Shown one piece after another: positions 41,762 through 49,836 of a DNA stretch of 64,000 nucleotides. The translations under genes were made by a program, and so were the position numbers. The stretch is from SXWH01 sp038239865. Lineage in GTDB: Bacteria > Verrucomicrobiota > Verrucomicrobiia > Chthoniobacterales > Chthoniobacteraceae. The stretch spans positions 30,120-94,119 of the forward strand of contig JBBSEI010000006.1 of NCBI GenBank assembly GCA_038239865.1. Reading direction: 5' to 3'. The notes below the pieces were generated by a model, which was not told the origin of the DNA, made no database searches, and was given only the letters and a program-made list of their open reading frames with translations. The stretch's first letter is position 1. Every line of letters begins with the position of its first letter.

Positions 41762-42394
41762 GTGACCAAAGACCAACCCCACGACCAGCAAGCCGCTTTC
41801 CTCGCCGCCGCCGACCGCGCGCTGTGGCAGCCCGCCGACCACGTTCGCCGCGCGGAGATGTCCGAAATTTTCGCGCGCCCCGCGCCGCTGGAAATTGATT
41901 TTGGCTGCGGCGACGGCTCGTTCCTCCTCGCGATGGCGACACGTTATCCCGAGCGCAATTTCCTCGGCACGGAGCGCATGCTCGGCCGCGTGGAAAAAGT
42001 CTCGCGCGCCATTGCCCGTCAGCATTTGGAAAACTGCCGCGTGATCCGCCTCGAGAGCAATTACGTCGCGAAATGGCTGCTGCCCGTCGGCTGCGCGGAG
42101 ATCGTCCACATCGGTTTCCCCGACCCGTGGCCGAAGCGGCATCACCACGACCGGCGGCTTTTTCAGGATGATTTCATGCTGTCGCTGCATCAGGTCCTCG
42201 CGCCCGGCGCGGAGGTGCGGATCAAGACGGACGACCAGCCGTATTTCCTGTGGATCGAAAAAGTGATCGCCCGCGCGCCGGGCTTCGAGCGCATCGAGTG
42301 GATCGAGGAAGCGGATTATCCGAAGACGGATTTTGAGCAGCACTTCGTCGATCAGGGCCTGCCGATCTACCGCGCGCGGCTCCGGAAAATCTGA
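41762..42394 (+). CDS. trmB: tRNA (guanine-46-N7)-methyltransferase
   Basis: 210-residue SAM-dependent enzyme making m7G46 in tRNA. SAM motif IDFGCGDGSFLLAMA and the signature GFPDPWPKRHHHDRRLF are present, with DDQPYFLWI and the C-terminal TDFEQHFVDQGLPIYRA. GTG at 41762 starts VTKDQPH and lies 17 bases after rsmD. The last 28 bases overlap the 3' end of comEC on the opposite strand. Confidence 0.94.
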   Translation: MTKDQPHDQQAAFLAAADRALWQPADHVRRAEMSEIFARPAPLEIDFGCGDGSFLLAMATRYPERNFLGTERMLGRVEKVSRAIARQHLENCRVIRLESNYVAKWLLPVGCAEIVHIGFPDPWPKRHHHDRRLFQDDFMLSLHQVLAPGAEVRIKTDDQPYFLWIEKVIARAPGFERIEWIEEADYPKTDFEQHFVDQGLPIYRARLRKI

Positions 42395-44700
42395 CCGCCG
42401 AGATACGCCTGCACGGTGAGCCCGTCGTCCGCGCGCAGCGCGATGCGCACCGCGCCGCAGCGCTGCTGCATGAACGGCTCCGCGCCGACTGCGCGCACAT
42501 TTCGCTGCCACTCTTCGATCCGCTCCTTCGGCGAGCCGAATGGCGGGCGCGAGCAGACCACGGCGAGCGGTTTCACTCGCTGGAAAAAATCCGCCGTGCC
42601 GGAAAGGTCGCGCGAGTGCCAGCCCGCGATGAGCACGTCCGCGCGCAGGTCCGGCTCGTTCTCGATCAGCCAGCGCTCGGTGGGAAATCCCGCGTCCGAC
42701 ACAAGCAGCACGCGCTGCCCCGCCGCTTCGATCCGGCAGACGAGCGCCTTGTCATCGGACTGCGTGCGCGCGATTCCGGGCGGTGGAAAAAGCACGGTCA
42801 TCGTCGCACTTTCACCGAGCGCGATCTCGTCGCCACGCTGCACGTAGCGACGGCCGAATTTCGCCTCCGCAAGCCGCGCGTGAATCTCCCGCCGCGACGG
42901 CGAGCGGTCATTGTAGATCGTGTCGGCCATCCAGCGCGGATGGAAATCCGCAAACGTCGCCGACGCGCCGCCGACGTGCGCGGAGTCGCCGTGCGTGAGC
43001 AGCATTCCGTCGAGTCCGTTCACTCCGCGCGAGCGGAGATAGGGCAGCAGCGCGCTGTCGTAGTCGCGCACGCCGCCGCAATCCACGAGCCAGTCGGCAC
43101 CGCCCGCGCGCAGGTGGATCGCCGCACCGTCGCCGACTTCGAGCGCCGTGATTTCGCACTCCGGCGCACGCGCAAATCCCGGCACTTCCACATAGACGTA
43201 GCCGCCCGGCGCTTTGGAAAAGAACGCGAGACTCGCGAGGAGCGCCTTCGCCGTCACCCAGTTTGCCTGGTTCACGAGCACGACGAGCGTCGCGGAGAAA
43301 ATGCCGCACAGCAGACTCATCAAACCCAGCGCGAGGACGACGAATGCGAGCGGCACGGCAATCGCATTCGCGATGATCGAAACCGGCGAGATGAGATGAA
43401 AATAACCCGCCATGAAAACGAACGATCCGATCCACGCCGAGAGCGAGACGCCCGTGGCGCTCGCGACTTGGTTCCAAAGCAGGACGCGGCCGCGCTCGGC
43501 GCGCGTCCAGATTTCCCGCGGGATGAAATCGTCCGGCTCGCCGAGAGGCTCGATTTTCCGCGCGATGCGCGTGGACATCACCATGATGAAAACGACGAGC
43601 GCGAAGGAGAGTTGAAAGCCCGGCGTGAACAGTTCGTTCGTCTCCCACGCGAGGATCGCGATCGCCGCGGCGGCGAGGCTGTTCATCGCGATCGCAGGCC
43701 GCTCGAGCAGATGCCCGAGGAGGATGAATGACGCCATCACCGTCGCGCGCACGCAGCTCGAACTCAGCCCGGTGACGAGCGCGTACGCGCAGAGCAGCGG
43801 GATGATGATCACGACGGCGGCGCGCCGGGAGACGCGCAGCGGCTTCAGCAGATACCACGCGATGCCGGCGAGCATCGCGACGTTCAGCCCGCTGACGGCG
43901 AAGAGATGCAGCGTGCCGGTTTTTTGAAACAGCCCCTTCATCTCGGGGGGCGTCTCCCCGCGCAGGCCGAGCACCATGCTTTCGATCAGCATCGTGAGGT
44001 CCGGCGAGTCGGCGAGGCCGAGTTCCAGTTTTTGCCGGATCCACTCGCGCGCGGTGATCGCAAACTGCATCGCCCGCGAGCCGCGCCCGTGCGCCGTCAC
44101 CACGCAATCACCCGCGTTGCGCGAGCTGATTTCAAAATGGACGCCGCGGCGGCGCAGCCACTCGGAGATGTCAAACTGGCCGGGATTCGTCATCTCCTCC
44201 AGCGCACGCGCGGAGCCTTCGACGGCGACCGCATCGCCGTACACCGGCGCGATGCCGGACCAACGCACGAGGCACAGGCCATCGAAGGGCAGCGGCTGAT
44301 CGTCGAGGCGCAACGATGTAATTTTCAGCCAGAAATTCGCGCGCAACTCGCCGCGCGATCCGGTGCGGCTTGTCGGCTCGGACCAGACGATTCCGCTCGC
44401 GGATGCCGTCCGCGGTGCGGCCTGCAAGTGGGCTTCGAGCGCAGCGCCGGGAGCGTGATGGTGCCGCACTTCATGCAGCGCAAAAAAGGTCGCCGCGGAA
44501 AATGCGCAGCACATCCACCATCTCGGCAGGAGCAGCGCCGCGAGCGCAAATATCGCCGTCGCGCCGACGGCCCAGGCGAGCGGCACCGGCCAGTTTTCCG
44601 CGAGCAGAATTCCGAGGATCGCGGCAATGCCGATGCCAAGAAGTGGCTTCCGAGGACGGAGGGGGGACATCTGCGTGGGAGCGTTGGCGGATGGCAGCAT
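42367..44700 (-). CDS. comEC: ComEC/Rec2-family DNA-uptake channel
   Basis: 777-residue membrane protein. N-terminal helices and a beta region (about 55-220), then the competence core (LFQKTGTLHLFAVSGLNVAM at about 270-290 with several more helices), and a C-terminal metallo-beta-lactamase-like domain (about 505-777). ComEC carries single-stranded DNA across the inner membrane, and the last domain degrades the other strand. The metal motif here is LLTHGDSAHVGG (about 566-577), H-G-D-S-A-H, where the family usually has HxDxDH, so the second Asp is missing. No other competence genes are in the window. ATG at 44700; an ATG at 44670 is also possible. Confidence 0.88.
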   Translation of the reverse strand: MLPSANAPTQMSPLRPRKPLLGIGIAAILGILLAENWPVPLAWAVGATAIFALAALLLPRWWMCCAFSAATFFALHEVRHHHAPGAALEAHLQAAPRTASASGIVWSEPTSRTGSRGELRANFWLKITSLRLDDQPLPFDGLCLVRWSGIAPVYGDAVAVEGSARALEEMTNPGQFDISEWLRRRGVHFEISSRNAGDCVVTAHGRGSRAMQFAITAREWIRQKLELGLADSPDLTMLIESMVLGLRGETPPEMKGLFQKTGTLHLFAVSGLNVAMLAGIAWYLLKPLRVSRRAAVVIIIPLLCAYALVTGLSSSCVRATVMASFILLGHLLERPAIAMNSLAAAAIAILAWETNELFTPGFQLSFALVVFIMVMSTRIARKIEPLGEPDDFIPREIWTRAERGRVLLWNQVASATGVSLSAWIGSFVFMAGYFHLISPVSIIANAIAVPLAFVVLALGLMSLLCGIFSATLVVLVNQANWVTAKALLASLAFFSKAPGGYVYVEVPGFARAPECEITALEVGDGAAIHLRAGGADWLVDCGGVRDYDSALLPYLRSRGVNGLDGMLLTHGDSAHVGGASATFADFHPRWMADTIYNDRSPSRREIHARLAEAKFGRRYVQRGDEIALGESATMTVLFPPPGIARTQSDDKALVCRIEAAGQRVLLVSDAGFPTERWLIENEPDLRADVLIAGWHSRDLSGTADFFQRVKPLAVVCSRPPFGSPKERIEEWQRNVRAVGAEPFMQQRCGAVRIALRADDGLTVQAYLGGQIFRSRAR

Positions 44701-44830
44701 CGGCGACGGCGCGGGGCAAGGTTGTTTCGTGGGAGGAGTGATCAGAAATTACTCGTCCCCATCGCCGCACCGGTGCGCCGTCCCGCGCAAGAGTTGGATT
44801 TTTCCCCGCACGCTGCGTATCGTGCGCCGC

Positions 44831-45490
44831 ATGCAGCCTCTCAAGGACGAACATTTCGTGAGTTGGGAGCAGACGCCGGAGCAGATGGATTCGCTCTGGG
44901 CGAGCGGCTGGCGTCACTTCGGGCCGATCTTCTACCGCTACCGCCAGTGCCTGACTCCGGCGGGGCGGCGCAATGTGCAGCCTCTGCGCGTGGATGCGGA
45001 TCGCTTTGCGCCGACGGCGAGCCAGCGGCGTGTGCTGCGGAAAAATGAGGACCTCGAAATCCGCGTGCGCACCGCCGAACTGCTGGACGATCGGCGCGAG
45101 CTTTTCGATCTGCACAAGGCGCGCTTTGCGGACAACGTGCCGAATTCGCTGGAGGACTTCCTCGGCCCCGCGCCGCATGCCGGGCCGTGCCAGACGCTGG
45201 AGCTGGGCGCATTCCGCGGGGACCGGTTGCTCGCCGCGAGCTACCTCGATGTCGGCGCGACGGGCATCTCGAGCATCTACGCATTTTTCCATCCCGATGA
45301 ATCGCGGCGCTCGCTCGGCACCGCGACGATGATCTGGGAAATCCTCCTCGCGCGCCGCACGGGCCGGCGCTGGCATTATCCGGGCTACGCGTACCTCGAG
45401 CCCTCGGGCTACGACTACAAAAAGCGCTTCGGCCCGATGGAACACTTCGACTGGCAGACGTGGCGGCCGCTTTCCGATTCCGCAACGTAG
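44831..45490 (+). CDS. Arginyl/leucyl-tRNA-protein transferase-like (ATE/Bpt) protein
   Basis: 219-residue protein related to the ATE/Bpt aminoacyl-tRNA-protein transferases, which attach an amino acid to protein N-termini. Conserved: LWASGWRHFGPIFYRYRQ near 20-40, VDADRFAPTASQRRVLRKNEDLE near 55-75, and the GNAT-type half with YPGYAYLEPSGYDYKKRFGP near the C-terminus. The N-terminal cysteines of classical ATE/Bpt (CxYL and CxxC pairs) are absent, only one Cys (RYRQCL) is there. ATG at 44831 is used. Function by family only. Confidence 0.7.
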   Translation: MQPLKDEHFVSWEQTPEQMDSLWASGWRHFGPIFYRYRQCLTPAGRRNVQPLRVDADRFAPTASQRRVLRKNEDLEIRVRTAELLDDRRELFDLHKARFADNVPNSLEDFLGPAPHAGPCQTLELGAFRGDRLLAASYLDVGATGISSIYAFFHPDESRRSLGTATMIWEILLARRTGRRWHYPGYAYLEPSGYDYKKRFGPMEHFDWQTWRPLSDSAT

Positions 45491-45543
45491 CGGCAGGCCG
45501 TCGCCCTTGACTCGCACGCTGGCAACCGCTCGCATCGCGCCGC

Positions 45544-46578
45544 ATGAAACTCCTCCGCTCCCTCGCGCTGTCGTTCACCTTCGCCGCCACCATCGCCTCC
45601 GCCGACGATCAATCGATCACGTACGCCGGCAAGGACGGCCCGGGGAAAGGCAAGCGCATCGTGCTGCTCGCGGGCGACGAGGAATATCGCTCGGAGGAAG
45701 CGCTGCCGATGCTCGGCAAATTGCTGAGCCAGCGCCACGGTTTCACGTGCACCGTGCTTTTCTCCATCAACAAAATGACCGGCGAGATCGATCCGAACAC
45801 GGCGGACAACGAGCCCGGCATGGAAGCACTCGATCAGGCGGACCTGGTGATCACGTCGCTGCGTTTCCGGCACTGGCCGGACGAGCAGATGAAGCACTTC
45901 GCCGACTACGTGAAGGCGGGCAAACCGCTCATCGGCCTGCGCACGAGCACGCATGCGTTCAATGGGCTCAAGGGCGAGTTTGCGCCGTTCAATGCGTTCG
46001 GCAAAAAGGTCCTCGGCGAGCAATGGGTGAGCCACTGGGGCAGGCACAAGAGCGAGGCCACGCGCGGCGTGATCGAGGCCGGCGCGAAGGACGACGCGCT
46101 GCTCCGAGGGGTGAGCGACATTTTCGGCGACACGGATGTGTATGAGGCGTACCCGCCCGCTGATGCAAAGATCCTCGTGCGCGGGGTCGTGCTCAAAGGA
46201 ATGAAGCCCGCCGACGAACCGGCCGACTACAAAAAGAAACGCTCCACCGACAAGCAGGAGCAGGGCGTGAACGATCCCGCGATGCCCGTCGTGTGGACGC
46301 GCGTGAACGACAACGAATTTGGCAAAGGCAACCATGTCCTCTGCACCACGCTCGGCTCCGCGACGGATTTGCAAAATGAGGGCCTGCGCCGGCTCGTCGT
46401 GAATGCCGCGTACGCCTTCACCGGACTCGACGTGCCCGCGAAGGCGAACGTCGAATATGTGGACGCATACGCGCCGCTTTTCTACGGCTTCAACGGCTAT
46501 CGCAAGGGCCTCAAGGTTTCCGATCAGACGCTCGGAAAAACGCTCCCCGAACTCCCGCTCGCGAGCGGGAAAAATTAA
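45544..46578 (+). CDS. Secreted ThuA-like protein
   Basis: 344-residue exported protein with a signal peptide (MKLLRSLALSFTFAATIASA) and a ThuA domain, a glutamine-amidotransferase-like fold found in trehalose-use clusters and abundant in planctomycetes and verrucomicrobia. Core motifs: RIVLLAGDEEYRSEEALPML, QADLVITSLRFRHWPDEQM, KPLIGLRTSTHAF, VVWTRVNDN and the C-terminal LVVNAAYAFTGLDV. The function of such secreted forms is not established. Confidence 0.85.
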   Translation: MKLLRSLALSFTFAATIASADDQSITYAGKDGPGKGKRIVLLAGDEEYRSEEALPMLGKLLSQRHGFTCTVLFSINKMTGEIDPNTADNEPGMEALDQADLVITSLRFRHWPDEQMKHFADYVKAGKPLIGLRTSTHAFNGLKGEFAPFNAFGKKVLGEQWVSHWGRHKSEATRGVIEAGAKDDALLRGVSDIFGDTDVYEAYPPADAKILVRGVVLKGMKPADEPADYKKKRSTDKQEQGVNDPAMPVVWTRVNDNEFGKGNHVLCTTLGSATDLQNEGLRRLVVNAAYAFTGLDVPAKANVEYVDAYAPLFYGFNGYRKGLKVSDQTLGKTLPELPLASGKN

Positions 46579-46592
46579 CCGCCCGCGCGCGC

Positions 46593-47675
46593 TCAGCGCG
46601 CCGAACGATTCCCGCGCGGAACGGACGCGACGGCGCGTCCGGCGAGCGGCACTTCGCGCCAGCCGTGCGAATCGAAGAACAACCGGCGGCTGCTGACTTT
46701 CACGAAGACCGACTCGAGAGGGTGCAGCGCCGCCGCGGGGACGCGGACCTCCGTCAGCGCGCCTTTCACGCGCACCGTGCAGCGCCGCTGCAGCGCGCCG
46801 CACGTCTCGTCCCGCAGCTCCACGCAGCGGCTCCGTGGGGGCAGCGGCAGCGACCACCGCACCATCCCGAGCGGGATGCTCTGCGCTGCAAAATACAGCC
46901 GCCTCCGCAGCAGCGGCGTGCGCGCGGTGCGGACGATGAGCCGCAGCACACCGCCCACGAATGCCGCCTCGCGCACGGGATGATGCGCGGACGATTCGAC
47001 TGCGCGCGGGAGCAAATCGTAGGGCTCCTCGCTCCGCGCGTACGCCGTGAAGCGCCGGCGACTCAGCGCCATTTGCGTCTCGTGGCAGAGGATCGCCTGG
47101 CGCTTGTCGCGCACCTCGGCCGGCGTGAGACGCAGCAGTTGCGAAGGCCACGGCGCGGATTTTTCCCGGCGGTGGACGACGTACGTGAGCACGCGACAGC
47201 CCGCGAGCGCACCGGAAAAGGCGAACCGCGCGAGCACGTGCAGCGCGCTGTGATCGGGATGCGCGTCATCTTCCGACGGGAGCACGACGATCGTCGGGCG
47301 CAGCGCGGCGAATTCCGCCCGCAGCGTGGCGATGGCCTGTTCGCCGCCGCGGAGCAGCACACGGGTCACGCCCTGATCCGGCAGGTTCAGAAAAACGGCC
47401 GCCGCATCGGTGCCGAGCAGGAAGCGCAACGCCGCCCGCGCCTCATCCCGCCGCCGCGCCGCCCACCGCAGCCGCGCCGACGCGGAGATGAACACGCGCT
47501 TTTCGATCGCCCGCTGCGGCCAGGGATTGTTGTCACCGCTCGTGCAGAAAATCACCCGCACCTCCGCCCCCGCCTGCCGGGCGCGGAGCAGCAGCCCGCC
47601 CGTGGCGATGGATTCATCATCCGGATGCGGAGCGATGACGAGAATGCGATCCTTCGGTGAAACTGAGAGCGCCAT
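46593..47675 (-). CDS. PIG-L/LmbE family N-acetylglucosaminyl deacetylase-like protein
   Basis: 360-residue protein with a PIG-L/LmbE catalytic domain in the first 200 residues: VIAPHPDDESIATGGLLL (zinc-binding HPDD), GAEVRVIFCTSGDN, and EDDAHPDHSALH (third zinc His). Such enzymes remove N-acetyl groups from GlcNAc-containing substrates. The C-terminal ~150 residues have no recognisable domain. ATG at 47675 (MALSVSPKDRIL) is chosen. Convergent with the ThuA gene. Confidence 0.85.
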   Translation of the reverse strand: MALSVSPKDRILVIAPHPDDESIATGGLLLRARQAGAEVRVIFCTSGDNNPWPQRAIEKRVFISASARLRWAARRRDEARAALRFLLGTDAAAVFLNLPDQGVTRVLLRGGEQAIATLRAEFAALRPTIVVLPSEDDAHPDHSALHVLARFAFSGALAGCRVLTYVVHRREKSAPWPSQLLRLTPAEVRDKRQAILCHETQMALSRRRFTAYARSEEPYDLLPRAVESSAHHPVREAAFVGGVLRLIVRTARTPLLRRRLYFAAQSIPLGMVRWSLPLPPRSRCVELRDETCGALQRRCTVRVKGALTEVRVPAAALHPLESVFVKVSSRRLFFDSHGWREVPLAGRAVASVPRGNRSAR

Positions 47676-47741
47676 GAACTGCGGGGACGCTAGCGGTCGG
47701 GAGCGAAATGACAATCACGCATGTGGAGCGACACGACGCGT

Positions 47742-47828
47742 GTGACTGGTGGATAGTGAATGGTGACTGGCGTTTGCATTTCGCGTCATCCCTCGCAAAC
47801 CATTCACTTTTCACCAGTCGCCAGTCAC
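47742..47828. repeat. Inverted repeat with internal GTGACTGG units
   Basis: GACTGGTGGATAGTGAATGG (47744-47763) and the reverse complement of 47800-47819 match at 18 of 20 positions. Each arm also carries GTGACTGGCG (47763-47772 and, inverted, 47819-47828). The element lies between the PIG-L gene and the tRNA gene. Confidence 0.55.
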
Positions 47829-47928
47829 GTCCCGGAAGCGTGCATGCGCCCATCTCACGCGCCTCCGCGCCAAAATTTCTCCTTGCCAATCCCGACCCTC
47901 ATTCCCATCTTCCCCGCCCGCTGCGAAC

Positions 47929-48001
47929 GGGGTCTTAGCTCAGTTGGTAGAGCGCCTCAATGGCATTGAGGAGGTCAGGGGTTCGAACCCCCTAGGCTCC
48001 A
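47929..48001 (+). tRNA. tRNA-Ala(GGC)
   Basis: Cloverleaf folds by eye: acceptor GGGGTCT with AGGCTCC, D-arm with AGTTGGTAGA, anticodon stem CCTCA/TGAGG with loop ATGGCAT giving anticodon GGC, and T-arm around GGTTCGAACC. The acceptor holds G3-U70, the identity pair of alanine tRNA. A discriminator A is at 48001 and 3' CCA is not encoded. A weak promoter (TTGCCA at 47883, CATCTT at 47906) may serve it. Confidence 0.96.
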
Positions 48002-48059
48002 TTCGTTCCACGCACACTTGGCACTTGGAACTCGCATCCATTCGCTCAGCTTTCCCCCC

Positions 48060-49778
48060 GTGACTGAATCCCTCGCTGCGCCCCGCTTTTCCGATGCGGC
48101 TCCCGCGCTCGCGCGCCATCTCGATCGCGTCCGCCGCCGGCAGTGCCGCGTCGCGCTCCAGACTGGGATCGCGGTGGCGTTCGCCGCGGTGCTCGCATGG
48201 CTCGCGATTGAGATGCCGCTCGACTGGCTGCTTGCGCTGCCGTTCGCCGTGCGCGCGGTCCTGCTCGGGATCGGCGTCGGCGGCGCGACGGTGCTCGCGT
48301 GGAGATGCGGCTTCCGGAAATGGCTGCACCGGCCGGACGACGACCGCGTCGCGCTGACCATCGAGCGCGCGCTGCCGCAATTCCGCAGCCGATTCATCGC
48401 CAGCGTGCAGCTCGCGCGTCAGCGCGATGCGAGTGCGGGTGACGCTGATCAAAATGTGAGTCGTGCGCTCGTGAACGCGCTGCTCGCGCAGACCGAGCAA
48501 GTCGCGGCGGATGCGCCGTTCGAGATCGCGGTGAAAACGGACATGCTGCGCCGATGGGTGCGCATCGCGATCGTCGCGACGATCGTCGCTGCCGCGCTGT
48601 GGCTTGCCGGCGGGCGCGCGAGCTGGCCGCTGCTGCAGCGCGCGTGGCTCGTGAATGTGCCCGTGCCGCGCCGGACGATGATCGTGGCCTTCACCGGCGC
48701 GCGCGTGATCGCCGTCGGCGACGATCTGCGCATCGAGGCCACCGCGGCCGGGAGCATTCCGAAATCCGGCAGGCTGATCCTCGAGGCGGCGAACGGACGG
48801 CGGCAGGAGTTCACGCTCGATGCCATGCCCGCCGAGCCCGTGCGTTTTGTGCGCACGCTGCAGAGCGTGCAGGAGGGCTTCCGCTATCGCATCGAGCTCG
48901 GCGACAATCGCACGGACACCGCGAGCATCCGCGTGCGTCCGCGTCCTGCGGTCGCGAAACTCGCCTTCGAGCAGCAGTGGCCCGCGTACACGAATCTCCC
49001 GCCGACGCACCGCCAGATCGGCAATCTCAAACTCCTCGCGGGATCGAAACTCCGTGTGCAACTCACCGCGACCGCGCCGCTGCGCAGCGCCACGCTCCGC
49101 CTCACGGGCGACGATCCATCGAAGCCCGTGCGCACCGCACCGCTCGTCGCGGACGCGTCCGGGGAATGGACAGGCACGACGGAAATTCCGACGAAGGATG
49201 TCACCGGCATGACTTTTCACCTCGTGGATGAAGAGGGCGTCGCATCGCGTGCGATGGCCCTGCATCGCATCGAAGTCGTGCCGGACATGCCGCCGGCGAT
49301 TCGCATCGTGCTGCCGGCGCGACGCGAGGAATTGCTCACGCGCAACGCCACGCTGCTGCTCGGCTTCTCGGCGACGGACGATTTTGGCGTCGCAAAAGTG
49401 CTGCTGCACTACGCCGTGAACTGGACCGAGGGCGCGCCGCACCAGACGGTGGAACTCGATCTCGGCGGCGAGCAGCCGAAGTCGCTGGCTCGGCGATTCG
49501 AGTGGAAAATCGCGCGCATCACGCCCGCACCGGTCGAGAATGACACGGTCGATTTTTGGCTCGAAGCCCGCGATGCGAACGACGTGACCGGCCCCGGCGT
49601 GACGGTGATGCCCGAGCACTGGCAGGCGCGCATCGTCACCGAGGAGGAAAAGCGCGCGGACCTCGCGAACCGGCTGAACGACACGCTGCAGGGCCTCGAT
49701 GCCGTGCGGCAAAATCAGGAGGGTCTCGCACAGCGGCTCGGCGAAATCATCCACGAAAAGCCGGCGAAGGCGCCGTGA
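48060..49778 (+). CDS. DUF4175-like large membrane protein
   Basis: 572-residue protein. Two N-terminal membrane helices (IAVAFAAVLAWLAIEM, AVRAVLLGIGVGGATVLAWR) and another near residue 165 (WVRIAIVATIVAAALWLAGG). A large periplasmic region follows with beta-strand-rich domains (NRTDTASIRVRPRPAV, LTATAPLRSATLRL) and a C-terminal helical part. The organisation matches DUF4175-like proteins of Verrucomicrobiota and Planctomycetota. Function unknown. GTG at 48060 (VTESLAAPRF) is chosen; an in-frame TTG at 48018 lies 17 bases after the tRNA. Paired with the Ala/Gln protein downstream. Confidence 0.65.
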   Translation: MTESLAAPRFSDAAPALARHLDRVRRRQCRVALQTGIAVAFAAVLAWLAIEMPLDWLLALPFAVRAVLLGIGVGGATVLAWRCGFRKWLHRPDDDRVALTIERALPQFRSRFIASVQLARQRDASAGDADQNVSRALVNALLAQTEQVAADAPFEIAVKTDMLRRWVRIAIVATIVAAALWLAGGRASWPLLQRAWLVNVPVPRRTMIVAFTGARVIAVGDDLRIEATAAGSIPKSGRLILEAANGRRQEFTLDAMPAEPVRFVRTLQSVQEGFRYRIELGDNRTDTASIRVRPRPAVAKLAFEQQWPAYTNLPPTHRQIGNLKLLAGSKLRVQLTATAPLRSATLRLTGDDPSKPVRTAPLVADASGEWTGTTEIPTKDVTGMTFHLVDEEGVASRAMALHRIEVVPDMPPAIRIVLPARREELLTRNATLLLGFSATDDFGVAKVLLHYAVNWTEGAPHQTVELDLGGEQPKSLARRFEWKIARITPAPVENDTVDFWLEARDANDVTGPGVTVMPEHWQARIVTEEEKRADLANRLNDTLQGLDAVRQNQEGLAQRLGEIIHEKPAKAP

Positions 49779-49836
49779 TTCTGTCCGCGACAAGAGTGGC
49801 GCCGCTGTCTATTTTCCGAGCGCCACCGTCCGACGC

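Noticed and set aside
47940..49793. 617-codon minus-strand frame over the tRNA and DUF4175-like gene
   Set aside because: It overlaps a clear tRNA and lacks any domain; the plus-strand gene fits better.
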